Of a stretch of DNA of 64,000 nt, positions 8,529-18,220 are shown piece after piece. Origin of the DNA: Psychromarinibacter halotolerans (GTDB lineage Bacteria; Pseudomonadota; Alphaproteobacteria; Rhodobacterales; Rhodobacteraceae); assembly GCF_029168315.1 (NCBI RefSeq), contig NZ_JARGYD010000013.1:5215-69214 (forward strand). The letters are read 5' to 3'. The number at the start of each line of letters is the position of its first letter. Positions within the stretch are counted from its first letter, which is position 1. The translations under genes and the position numbers were made by a program. Under the pieces are notes generated by a model. The model saw only the letters and a program-made list of their open reading frames with translations. It ran no database searches and was not told where the DNA came from.

Positions 8529-9203
8529 ATGACAGCGAAGACCCTTTTCATCACCGGCGCCTCCAGCGGGATCGGCGCTGAAACCGCGCGCGCGGCCGTG
8601 GCGGCGGGCTGGAACGTCGGGCTGTTCGCCCGATCCAAGGACAAGATCACCGCGCTGGCCGACGAACTGGGCGACGCCGCACTTCCGCTGGCCGGAGACG
8701 CCTCGGACCTCGGCGCGCAAGAGGCCGCGCTGTCGCAACTGGCGCAGCACTACGGCTCGGTCGACGCGGCGTTCGCCAATGCGGGCACCGGGCTGGACAC
8801 GCCGGGCATCCTCGAAGGAGACCCGGCAGAGTGGCAGGCGATGATCGACCTCAACTGCATGGGCGTCCTTTACACCGCCCGCGCCGCCTATCCGCATCTG
8901 AAGGACAGCAAGGGGCACCTGCTGATGACCGGCTCTGCCGCCGGACGCAGCCATATCGCCGGGTCGATCTATGGCGCGACCAAATGGTTCGTCCACGGGC
9001 TGGCCGGCAACCTTGCCGAGGACATGCGCGGCTGGGGCGGTCGGTGCACCGTGATCGCGCCCGGCATGGTCGATACGCCGTTCTTCTCGGAACCGAAGTC
9101 GGACAAGCTTCACCCGTCGGATATCGCGGACGCGGTGATCCACGCGCTGTCGGCGGACCCGCGCGCGACCGTGCGCGAGATCTTCGTGATGCCCAGCTAC
9201 TAG
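8529..9203 (+). CDS. SDR family oxidoreductase
   Basis: This classical short-chain dehydrogenase/reductase has 224 residues. The Rossmann cofactor motif TGASSGIG is at 10-17, ANAG follows near residue 84, and the catalytic triad is Ser136, Tyr148 and Lys152 (YGATK). The C-terminus is short. The start is at 8529, where ACACAGGAGCAGCG provides a clear ribosome-binding site; the longer open frame upstream crosses the family A repeat and is unlikely to be translated. The substrate cannot be predicted. Confidence 0.9.
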   Translation: MTAKTLFITGASSGIGAETARAAVAAGWNVGLFARSKDKITALADELGDAALPLAGDASDLGAQEAALSQLAQHYGSVDAAFANAGTGLDTPGILEGDPAEWQAMIDLNCMGVLYTARAAYPHLKDSKGHLLMTGSAAGRSHIAGSIYGATKWFVHGLAGNLAEDMRGWGGRCTVIAPGMVDTPFFSEPKSDKLHPSDIADAVIHALSADPRATVREIFVMPSY

Positions 9204-9281
9204 GGCGCCAGCCGCCCTTGATCGCGGATCAGCGGCGGCGGCGGAACGATGCCACGCGCGGCACAGGCCAGCGCGACCGGG

Positions 9282-9761
9282 TCAGCCAAGCTGACCGGGT
9301 CCGCCAAGCGCGTAGCCGCCCGGCAGGAAGCGCGCGCGCAGGGCGGTGTCCGGCACCATGCAACTGTCGTGACGCCCGAACAGGCGATAGCGGTTGCGCG
9401 CGATCACGTTGTAGACGGAGACTTTAAGCCACCCCGGCAGCCATGCCGCGACGCCCAGCACCGGCCAAGGCGCAGGCAGCGCCCGCATCGCCGCGGCGAA
9501 AGCGTCGACCTTGCGGTAGATCCGGCCGTCCACGATCACAAGGTTCGTCTCGAAGAAATCGGTCGGCAGACCCAGCGCCGCGTACAGCGCCTGCCCCAGG
9601 TCAGACTGGGCCGTCGCGTAGCGGAACCGCCCTGCCCGGTCGCGTTTCAGCATGAAGCGGAAAAACCCGGAACAAAGGACGCATTCGCCGTCGAACACAA
9701 TCGCGTCGCGCCCCTCGATCCGGGCACGCAAATCGGGGGGCAAATCGGCGACGGGGGTCAT
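9282..9761 (-). CDS. DCC family thiol-disulfide oxidoreductase (DUF393)
   Basis: This 159-residue protein carries the family-defining motif FDGECVLCSG with Asp24, Cys27 and Cys30 near the N-terminus. An RFRYATAQSDLG segment and a hydrophobic stretch (PWPVLGVAAWLPGWL) that packs against or enters the membrane follow. It is predicted to be a thioredoxin-like redox protein of unknown partner. It lies 10 bp downstream of the HlyU-family gene and is likely co-transcribed with it. Confidence 0.88.
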   Translation of the reverse strand: MTPVADLPPDLRARIEGRDAIVFDGECVLCSGFFRFMLKRDRAGRFRYATAQSDLGQALYAALGLPTDFFETNLVIVDGRIYRKVDAFAAAMRALPAPWPVLGVAAWLPGWLKVSVYNVIARNRYRLFGRHDSCMVPDTALRARFLPGGYALGGPGQLG

Positions 9762-9771
9762 CGCCGCGCGG

Positions 9772-10041
9772 TCAGGTGAAAATCCGGTCGCCCTGCTCGT
9801 CGATCATCTGCCGCGCCTTGGCGGCGGACACGTCACGGGCCGTCTGCTCGTCCTCGATGGTGTCGGCGCGGACCAGCTTGTGAACCTTGCCGTCCTTCTC
9901 GATCCGCGCGGCAACGCGCCAGCGCGGGCCTTCCGGGATGGGCTCGGGGTAGATTGCGAAACCGTTGTGATCTTCGGGCTGGGCCTGCGCCGCGGGGGCA
10001 TTGCCGCCGCCGCCACCGAACAGGCGGGAAAGTAGGGACAT
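9772..10041 (-). CDS. HlyU family transcriptional regulator-like protein
   Basis: This 89-residue protein begins MSLLSRLFGGGGG and contains YPEPIPEGPRWRVAARIEK and ADTIEDEQTARD, the pattern of the alphaproteobacterial HlyU family. The family is named after a Vibrio haemolysin activator, but these small proteins lack an obvious helix-turn-helix and their regulatory role is unproven. It is probably the first gene of a two-gene unit with the DCC protein. Confidence 0.85.
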   Translation of the reverse strand: MSLLSRLFGGGGGNAPAAQAQPEDHNGFAIYPEPIPEGPRWRVAARIEKDGKVHKLVRADTIEDEQTARDVSAAKARQMIDEQGDRIFT

Positions 10042-10110
10042 CGGGAACTCCTGTTGCGGAACGAGTTTCGCACCGCGCGGTGGGCAGGGTCAAGCGATGG
10101 GGGGTGGGTG

Positions 10111-10222
10111 GGATGGGGTGGAACCCCATCCTACGGGCGGTTGCGCTGGCGGGGTGGCGGATGGGGTACAACCCCATCTTACGGGCCGACGCCGTTGTAG
10201 GATGGGGTTTCACCCCATCTAC
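10111..10222. repeat. Three copies of palindromic intergenic repeat, family B
   Basis: Three inverted repeats occur in 110 bp: 10111-10134, 10159-10182 and 10197-10222. Each consists of GGATGGGGT, a 3-nt loop, then ACCCCATC, flanked by GTA/TAC (complete in the third). Related copies with the arm GGTGGGTT or GATGGGTT occur at 40354-40376 and 51726-51752. They look like a REP/MITE-like element confined to intergenic DNA, here downstream of rpoD. Confidence 0.8.
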
Positions 10223-10274
10223 CCACACCTTGAAATCCGCCCACACCTCGAAATCTACCCACACCCCGAAACGA
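10221..10274. repeat. 18-bp tandem repeat, three copies
   Basis: Three consecutive 18-bp units start at 10221, 10239 and 10257. They follow the pattern (A/G)CCCACACC(T/C)(T/C)GAAA, and the third is more diverged. It lies between the family B repeats and the rpoD terminator. There are too few copies and no spacers, so it is not a CRISPR array. Confidence 0.7.
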
Positions 10275-10298
10275 AAAACGCCCCCGTCTCCGGGGGCG
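10274..10298 (-). terminator. Rho-independent terminator of rpoD
   Basis: Read on the minus strand, an 8-bp stem (CGCCCCCG paired with CGGGGGCG, 10279-10298) with a 4-nt loop is followed by TTTTTCG. It lies 22 bp beyond the rpoD stop codon. Confidence 0.9.
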
Positions 10299-10319
10299 AT
10301 TTCCAAATTTCAGGGGCCG

Positions 10320-12308
<1,989 letters not shown>

Positions 12309-12335
12309 TGGCACTCCTTCCAAAAGCGGCAGCGT

Positions 12336-12423
12336 GATTCGCGCCATTTTACCGAATCACACAAGGCGAATCACTGATTCGCGCCAATTTATCCTGTTTC
12401 CTTTACCGATTCGTCACCGAATC
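12336..12423 (-). promoter_or_regulatory. Cluster of six GANTC (CcrM methylation) sites upstream of rpoD
   Basis: GANTC occurs at 12336, 12354, 12368, 12376, 12408 and 12419, all within 88 bp. The pair at 12368-12380 forms a perfect palindrome (GCGAATCA-C-TGATTCGC). GATTCGCGCCATTTTA (12336) recurs as GATTCGCGCCAATTTA (12376), a 40-bp-spaced direct repeat. This gap must hold the rpoD promoter, so methylation-sensitive transcription is plausible but inferred. Confidence 0.6.
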
Positions 12424-12426
12424 GTC

Positions 12427-14439
12427 TCAGGTCGACTTTCGCCCGGGTTTTTTGAACTCGATCTTGGCAATCAGCGCGTCGAATGCGCTGCGTTCGTCAC
12501 GGCTCATCTTCGCCCCCGTCGGCGCGGTGTCGTATTCCGTCGTGTCCTCTTGCGAACCGGTTTCCGCTCTTTGCTTAACTAGTGCGGCCTGGCTCAATCT
12601 CCACGTCAGGCCTTCATCGGCCAGCCGATCTATGTCCTGCATCGCTTCGCTGATTTCCCGCTCTGCGCCGCGACGCGCTTCCAGCTTCGCGAACTCCTCG
12701 GCGAGACAAAGCAAAGCTGTCTCGCTGTCATGTGGATGCCGCACCGCTGGAATGACGGCTATGTGGCTTTGCGAGAATAGCTTTTCAAGGGTGTCCGGGC
12801 CGGTTTCCTGCGCCACCAGCGCGCGAAGTTCGGACGGGTCGGCGTCCGCATGGCGCAGCAGTGCCATCTGCAGCCGCGCGTGGTCGGGATTGGCCGGATG
12901 CAGCCCCTCCAGCTCGCCCGCGATGTCGGGCAAAAGATGCGGATGGGTCAGCAGCACGGCAAAGATCACCGCCTCGCGAACCTGATCCTCGACAGCGGTG
13001 CCCTGTGCCACAAGGACCGAGGCGCGCAGGCCCGGCGTCGCGCCCGGCGTGAAATCGCGGCCAAAGCCCCGCCCGAACCCACGCTGACCGCCCTCGCCGA
13101 ACCCACGGCGCGGCGCGTTCCGGTCGTTGGCCGGGCGGTCGGCCCCGCGCTTGCCGCGAAACAGTTCCCACCGCAGGCGGTTGATCTCGTCTCCGTAGTG
13201 CTTGCGCAGCGACGGGTCCGGGATCTTGCGGATCGACTCGCGCAGCGACTTGTCCAGCGCGGCCTTGCGTTCCGGGCTATCGAATACCTTGCCCTCGGTC
13301 TCGCGCTGCCACAGCAGGTTCACCAGCGGCTGCGCGGCGTCGACGATCTTCTGGATCGCCCCTGCCCCGTCGTCGCGGATCACGTCGTCCGGGTCCTTTC
13401 CCGCCGGCATGATCGCGAAGCGCAGCGACTTCCCGGCCTCAAGCTGCGGCAGCACCATGTCGATCAACCGCATCGCGGCGCGCAGGCCCGCCGTGTCACC
13501 GTCCAGCGCGATCACCGGCTCGGGCGAGATCCGCCACAGCAGCTGCAACTGGTCCTCGGTGATGGCGGTGCCCAGCGGTGCGACGGTGGCGCCGAACCCG
13601 GCCTCGGACAGGGCGATCACGTCCATGTAGCCCTCGGCCACCAGCAGCGGCGCGCCCTTGCCCGCCGCTTCGCGCGCGGGGCCGTGGTTGTACAGGCTGC
13701 GGCCCTTGTCGAACAGCTCGGTCTCGGGCGAATTCAGGTACTTGGCGTTGTCGGTCGGGTCCATCGCGCGGCCACCGAAGGCGATGGCCCGGCCCCGCGC
13801 ATCGCGGATCGGGAACATGATCCGGTTGCGGAAGGTGTCATAGGGCCGCCCGCCATCGCGGTTCGACGGCTTCGCCAGCCCCGCCGACAGGATCAGGTCC
13901 TCGGGCACGTCCTTGCCCCGCAGGTGGTCCCACAGCCCCTGCCATCCCGGCGGAGCGAAACCGATGTTCCAGCGCGCCTGCGCCTCGGGCGACAGGCCGC
14001 GCCCGGCAAGATAGTCGCGCGCCTCGGCGGCGGCAGAGGTGTTCAATTGCAGACGGAAATGCTGAACCGCCTGTTCCATCACCTCGGCCAGTTGGGTGCG
14101 GCGGTCGGCCTTCTGCTGCGCCTGCGGGTCACGGGCGGGCATCTGCATCCCGACCTCACGCGCAAGGATCTCGACCGCTTCCATGAAGCCGACATTCTCT
14201 GTTTCGCGCACGAAGGTTACAGCGTCGCCCTTCGCGTGACAGCCGAAGCAGTAATAGAAGCCCTTGCGGTCATCGACGTGGAAGCTGGCGCTTTTTTCCT
14301 GATGGAACGGGCATGGCGCCCACATGTCGCCCTTGCCTTGGTTCGACTTGCGCGGGTCCCACATGACCTTGCGCCCGACGACCTGCGACAGCGAGGTTCG
14401 GGTGCGAAGCTCATCAAGGAAACCGGGGGGCAGACTCAT
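12427..14439 (-). CDS. dnaG: DNA primase DnaG
   Basis: DnaG synthesises RNA primers at the replication fork. This 670-residue protein has the N-terminal CHC2 zinc-binding domain with Cys43, His46, Cys64 and Cys67 (CPFH...CFGC), a TOPRIM catalytic core (LLVAEGYMDVIAL and ALDGDTAG carry the acidic residues), and a C-terminal helicase-interacting region preceded by a Gly/Arg/Phe-rich linker (GFGEGGQRGFGRGFG). The start MSLPPGFLDEL is the conserved one; an upstream in-frame ATG is less likely. It is followed by rpoD. Confidence 0.96.
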   Translation of the reverse strand: MSLPPGFLDELRTRTSLSQVVGRKVMWDPRKSNQGKGDMWAPCPFHQEKSASFHVDDRKGFYYCFGCHAKGDAVTFVRETENVGFMEAVEILAREVGMQMPARDPQAQQKADRRTQLAEVMEQAVQHFRLQLNTSAAAEARDYLAGRGLSPEAQARWNIGFAPPGWQGLWDHLRGKDVPEDLILSAGLAKPSNRDGGRPYDTFRNRIMFPIRDARGRAIAFGGRAMDPTDNAKYLNSPETELFDKGRSLYNHGPAREAAGKGAPLLVAEGYMDVIALSEAGFGATVAPLGTAITEDQLQLLWRISPEPVIALDGDTAGLRAAMRLIDMVLPQLEAGKSLRFAIMPAGKDPDDVIRDDGAGAIQKIVDAAQPLVNLLWQRETEGKVFDSPERKAALDKSLRESIRKIPDPSLRKHYGDEINRLRWELFRGKRGADRPANDRNAPRRGFGEGGQRGFGRGFGRDFTPGATPGLRASVLVAQGTAVEDQVREAVIFAVLLTHPHLLPDIAGELEGLHPANPDHARLQMALLRHADADPSELRALVAQETGPDTLEKLFSQSHIAVIPAVRHPHDSETALLCLAEEFAKLEARRGAEREISEAMQDIDRLADEGLTWRLSQAALVKQRAETGSQEDTTEYDTAPTGAKMSRDERSAFDALIAKIEFKKPGRKST

Positions 14440-14505
14440 GCCCCGAATATCCAACGAACCCCTCGGAGAGTCCATGTCCCGCAACGCCGGCGGGCGTCAC
14501 GTCGC

Positions 14506-15840
14506 CTAGCCGGCGAGGCGCAGGCGCGGGGTGATATAGGCCTTGCCCATTCCGGCGCCGCATACGCCCATCGTCGTGTTCGAGGTGCCATCAATCTCGC
14601 CCCCGGCGACGATAGAGGCCCCTTCCCCGCCATCGCCCTGCGCCGCGAAATCGACGTCGCCCGCCGCGATGATCTTGCCGCCGTACATGGTCAGCTTCGA
14701 CGCGGCGCGGAAGCCGCCAAGCGTCAGGATCTCGGCACCGCCACCTTCGGCGCAACCGTCGTCGCGCCCAAGCTGAAGACTGGCCGCCGCCGACACCGAC
14801 CGGGTATCGGTGCTGCGCGTGGCGACGACGACATTCTCCAGCGTGACGTTCGATCCGAAGGTCACGTCGCAGTCGGTCACCAGAACGATGTCCGTCAGCG
14901 TGGTGTTCGACTTGATGCTGACCGTCCCGCCGCCGCTGCAGTTCGTGGTGTGGATGCGGCCGGGGGTGAAGTCCTTTTCGGTCAGGTTGCGGGTTTTCTT
15001 CAACTCCACCGGAATGACGTTCGTGATATAGTCGGGCGTGTACTCGGGGTCAGCGTCTTCCAGACCGTCGATGATCGTGCCCAGCTGATCCAGAAACGCC
15101 AGCGAGATCCGCTGTTCGCGCAGGGCTTCGATCAGGCCCCAGTTGCGGTCCATGTTCGGCACGTCCAGATCGTCGAGATCCGGCATCGACACGTTCACGC
15201 CGGGCTCGAACGTGTTGTTATTGTTAAAGTGAACGTAAGAATTCGAGTGGACGCAGAAGCCTTCCTTGAAGGTGTTGTTCGACTGCATGTCGACCCGCCC
15301 CTGTGCGATGAACCCCTCGTTGGCGCAGGCGCTGCCCTCGATCGTGAAGACCGACATCGCGTTCACGTCCCAGTGGTCGATGCCGACGAAGTTCAGCAGG
15401 AAGGCCCGCGCGGCGTTGCTGCGTTCAGCCAGCTGCGCCGTGTTGATCAGCACCGCTTCCGACGACTCTTCGTCGGGCGTGAAGACACGGGCGGCGTTGT
15501 CCCAATATCCGAACTGCACATCCTCCGGCAGCAGCACATCGCCATAGGCCAACGGGCTAAGCGTACCTTCCGCGATGCGAACGGCTGCGGCGCGCGCGGT
15601 CTCGGCGTCGGCGGTCTGGCGGACAAACAGCGCGGCATGGGCGGCGCTGTCGGCGGCGACCTGAAGCTCGGTCCGGGTCTTGTAGGCAAAGCCCACATCG
15701 ACGGCGAGCCCGCAGAACACGAGGCTGGCCAAAAAGATGTACAGTCCGAACAGCGTCATCGCCCCATCCTCGCGGCGACGGAAACCGTCGAGCCACGCAG
15801 GAAGCGACCGTGCAAAGCTTTGGAAACGTGGGAAAATCAT
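14506..15840 (-). CDS. TadE/TadG-like pilin-like protein with Asn-rich beta-helix-like ectodomain (paralogue 2)
   Basis: This 444-residue protein has a positive N-terminus, a prepilin-like junction RREDG followed by AMTLFG, one hydrophobic segment (about 33-50), and the TadG-type block AVDVGFAYKTRTELQVAADS. The rest is predicted extracytoplasmic, with an Asn run (SYVHFNNNNTFEPG) and a C-terminal part built of short repeated glycine turns (YGGKIIAAGDVDF, SIVAGGEIDGTSN) that suggests a beta-helix. Paired cysteines are present. It is a tandem paralogue of the gene at 16137-17441. The start at 15840 has AGAAGG upstream. Its function is unknown; surface or pilus-associated roles are inferred from the TadG resemblance. 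Confidence 0.75.
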   Translation of the reverse strand: MIFPRFQSFARSLPAWLDGFRRREDGAMTLFGLYIFLASLVFCGLAVDVGFAYKTRTELQVAADSAAHAALFVRQTADAETARAAAVRIAEGTLSPLAYGDVLLPEDVQFGYWDNAARVFTPDEESSEAVLINTAQLAERSNAARAFLLNFVGIDHWDVNAMSVFTIEGSACANEGFIAQGRVDMQSNNTFKEGFCVHSNSYVHFNNNNTFEPGVNVSMPDLDDLDVPNMDRNWGLIEALREQRISLAFLDQLGTIIDGLEDADPEYTPDYITNVIPVELKKTRNLTEKDFTPGRIHTTNCSGGGTVSIKSNTTLTDIVLVTDCDVTFGSNVTLENVVVATRSTDTRSVSAAASLQLGRDDGCAEGGGAEILTLGGFRAASKLTMYGGKIIAAGDVDFAAQGDGGEGASIVAGGEIDGTSNTTMGVCGAGMGKAYITPRLRLAG

Positions 15841-16083
15841 GACGGACGCCTTCTGGTTCACAGGCGCCTGTTTCACGGTCAATCCCGTTCAATCTTGGAT
15901 GGCAATGCGGTCAATTCTTGAAGCCGCGACAGTGCCCCGAACGTCCCGCTAAAGCGGCGCATCGCCGGTAAAACTTACTGTGTGAAGCACCTTGCCGCAA
16001 AAGATGCTGCGCCGATCCGCCTTTTCCCTGACACGATTGAAGGGGTGACAAGGCTGGCCCAAGCTGGCCGCCCAAGACGAAAA

Positions 16084-16109
16084 CGGCCGCCCCGGTGTCA
16101 GGGCGGCCG
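16084..16109 (-). terminator. Probable terminator or processing hairpin between the two paralogues
   Basis: A 9-bp perfect GC stem (CGGCCGCCC at 16084-16092, GGGCGGCCG at 16101-16109) is followed, on the minus strand, by TTTTCGTCTT. It lies 27 bp after the stop of the upstream paralogue and about 240 bp before the next gene, and may reduce read-through into it. Confidence 0.65.
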
Positions 16110-16136
16110 CTTCGCGTTTTGGGGTCCTGGGAGCCG

Positions 16137-17441
16137 TCAGCCGGCCAGCCGGAACAGCGGGACCTCGAAGTTGTCTTCCATCCCGGCGCCGCAGAAGCCC
16201 ATCTCGGCGTTCGACGTGCCGTCGATGTTGCCGCCGGACAGGATCGCCGCGCCCCAGATGCCGTTGGCATTGGCCTCGAACTCGATATCGCCAGCGGCCA
16301 AAAGCTGGCCACCGAACATCTTGAGTTCGGCCGCGAACTTCATGCCGCCCAGCGTCAGAAGCTGGGCACCGCCGCCCTCGGCGCAATTGTCATCGCGGCC
16401 CACCTGGATACCGTTTGCCGCGCTCATCGAGCGGACGTCGGTGCTTTTGGACGCGATGATCACGTTCTCCAGCACCACACCCGACCCAAAGGTCACGTCG
16501 CACGACGTCACCAGCACCACGTCCTGCAACAGAACGTTGTTCTTGATCTTGAACGTGCCGTTCGTGCACGCCGTGGTGTGGATCCGGCCCGGCGTGAAGT
16601 CGGCGGCCTCGACGTTCTGCGAGGTCTGGATCTCGATCGGGATCGTGTTGGTGATGTAGTCGGGGACGTACAGCGGGTCGCCGCTTTCGAGACCGGCAAT
16701 GATGTCGAGGATCCGGTTCAGGATGCGGTTCTCGAAGTGCTTTTCACGCAGCGCCTCGGCAAGGCCGGGGTTCTTGTCGATGTTGGGCACGTCAAGATCG
16801 TCCAGATCCGGCATCGACACGATGACGCCGGGCTCGAACGTGTTGTTGTTGTTGAAGTGCACGTAAGAGTTCGAGTGGATGCAGAAGCCTTCCTTGAAGT
16901 GGTTGTTCGACTGAAGGTCGACTTCCAGTTCAGCGGTAAAGCCTTCGCGCTGACAGGCGGGCACGTAGGTCTCGAACACCGCCATCGCGTTGACGTCCCA
17001 GTGGTCGATGCCGACGAAGTTCAGCAGGAACGATCGCGCCGCGTTGGTCCGCTCTGCGATCTGCGCCGTGTTGATCAGCACCGCCTCGCGCGAGGTGTCG
17101 TCGATCTCGAAGGTCTGCGTCTCGCGGTTCCAGCTGCCGAACTGCACATCGGTCGGCAAAAGCACGTCGCCATAGACCAACGGGTTCAACGCGGCCTCGG
17201 CGATCGCGACGGCGGCGGCGCGGGCCTCTTCGGCATCGCCGTCCTGCCGGATGTACAACGCCGCGTGGGCCGCAGAGTCGGCGGCCACCTGAAGTTCGGT
17301 TCGGGTTTTGTAGGCAAAGCCGACGTCGACGGCGAGACCGCCGAAGATAAGCCCGCACATGAAAAGCTGCAGACCGAAGATCGTCATCGCTCCGGTTTCG
17401 TCGTCCTGGAAAGTTCTGAAATTATTCAAGGAAATGGCCAT
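16137..17441 (-). CDS. TadE/TadG-like pilin-like protein with Asn-rich beta-helix-like ectodomain (paralogue 1)
   Basis: This 434-residue protein has the same architecture as its downstream neighbour: DDETG junction then AMTIFG, one membrane segment (about 20-38), AVDVGFAYKTRTELQVAADS, then a secreted region with SNSYVHFNNNNTFEPG, MPDLDDLDVPN, TPGRIHTT and a glycine-rich repetitive C-terminus (FGGQLLAAGDIEF, ILSGGNIDGTSN). The closely conserved blocks indicate a recent duplication with divergence elsewhere. It begins 10 bp after the TadE-like gene, so they form an operon. No enzyme motif is visible; a structural, surface-exposed role is inferred. Confidence 0.75.
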   Translation of the reverse strand: MAISLNNFRTFQDDETGAMTIFGLQLFMCGLIFGGLAVDVGFAYKTRTELQVAADSAAHAALYIRQDGDAEEARAAAVAIAEAALNPLVYGDVLLPTDVQFGSWNRETQTFEIDDTSREAVLINTAQIAERTNAARSFLLNFVGIDHWDVNAMAVFETYVPACQREGFTAELEVDLQSNNHFKEGFCIHSNSYVHFNNNNTFEPGVIVSMPDLDDLDVPNIDKNPGLAEALREKHFENRILNRILDIIAGLESGDPLYVPDYITNTIPIEIQTSQNVEAADFTPGRIHTTACTNGTFKIKNNVLLQDVVLVTSCDVTFGSGVVLENVIIASKSTDVRSMSAANGIQVGRDDNCAEGGGAQLLTLGGMKFAAELKMFGGQLLAAGDIEFEANANGIWGAAILSGGNIDGTSNAEMGFCGAGMEDNFEVPLFRLAG

Positions 17442-17451
17442 GTGCTTTCTC

Positions 17452-17844
17452 CTACAACTCGTAATAATGCTCTGCGGTCATCACCAGGTCGAAACCCTTG
17501 AGGCCGCCGAACCAGCCGATGACGTCAAGGTCTCCGGCAGGCACCGACACTTCGGTGTGGATGACGCCATCGCGTAGACTCGTCGCGACCCGTGCGCTTT
17601 CGCTAAGACCCGCAAGCCGGTTGGCGATGAAGGTCTCGGTATCGCTGGTGCTGTCGAGATAGCCCGTCGACATCGCGCGGTTTCCGTCCTGGATGACGCG
17701 GGTCACGTAGGTTTGGTTGTGGAAAATCATGGATGCGTCCACCACGAGGGTGAACATCGCAATAAAGAATGGAAACCACAGCACGGCCTCGACAGTCGCG
17801 CTGCCGTCTTCCCGTTTCAGAAATCGCCTGGCTCGTTCGTACAT
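17452..17844 (-). CDS. TadE-like pilus assembly protein
   Basis: This 130-residue protein has the N-terminus KREDG followed by SATVEAVLWFPFFIAMF, the pseudopilin signature with Glu at +5 after the putative cleavage Gly, then a single hydrophobic helix and a soluble C-terminal domain. TadE pseudopilins are processed by TadV-type peptidases and assist Flp pilus assembly. It leads an operon with the two TadG-like paralogues. No Tad secretion ATPase or secretin is in the window. Confidence 0.8.
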   Translation of the reverse strand: MYERARRFLKREDGSATVEAVLWFPFFIAMFTLVVDASMIFHNQTYVTRVIQDGNRAMSTGYLDSTSDTETFIANRLAGLSESARVATSLRDGVIHTEVSVPAGDLDVIGWFGGLKGFDLVMTAEHYYEL

Positions 17845-18220
17845 TCGCTTGGCACTCCGGGCTGAAACAACATTGCCCCCCAGAGCGAATTAACCAGAAG
17901 CTTCCGGTGCTTTGTGGTCCGGAAATGGTCGGAAACAAGACAACGACATATAGCGGGCGTCCGATTGCGGCAGCGCCGTTCCCTCGCGGAATACGTAAAT
18001 TCAACTGCTTAACGCCGTTATTGTCTTTGAACCGCCCCATTGGCGGGAACAGCGCGCCCGCTTCTTGCCACGTTTCCGCCCAAAGTCCTGACTTTCTGGC
18101 ATCCGTTGGCCACCGGACACATTCAACTTTTAGAATCGCGTCTCCGGCAGATCGGACGGGCGGAACGGCCCGGCAGGCGACGGCGCGGACGCCGGTGACG
18201 TCCGCGCCCGGGGGCCGCTG
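17845..18220. other. Intergenic region: promoter side of the minus-strand pilin-like operon and 3' end of gdhA
   Basis: No gene is supported in these 376 bp. Composition is less GC-rich than its surroundings, as expected for a promoter region of the TadE-like gene. It contains a short palindrome CCGCC-N5-GGCGG (18032-18046), several isolated TTAA motifs (not spaced as a CtrA box), and the hairpin at 18182-18208 just after gdhA. Confidence 0.5.
18182..18208 (-). terminator. Hairpin downstream of gdhA
   Basis: A perfect 10-bp stem (GGCGCGGACG / CGTCCGCGCC) with a 7-nt loop lies 12 bp after the gdhA stop. There is no T tract on the minus strand, so it may be a stabilising 3' hairpin rather than a true intrinsic terminator. 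Confidence 0.5.

Noticed and set aside
10221..10274. Possible CRISPR array
   Set aside because: Repeats are contiguous without spacers and there are only three; no cas genes are nearby.
12850..15921. A 1023-codon open frame opposite dnaG and a pilin-like gene
   Set aside because: It crosses two well-supported minus-strand genes and an intergenic region; its sequence is Arg/Gln/His-rich and shows no family signature.
17845..18220. CtrA-binding boxes (TTAA-N7-TTAA) in the pilin-like promoter
   Set aside because: Several TTAA motifs occur, but none is in the seven-base spaced pair expected for CtrA.
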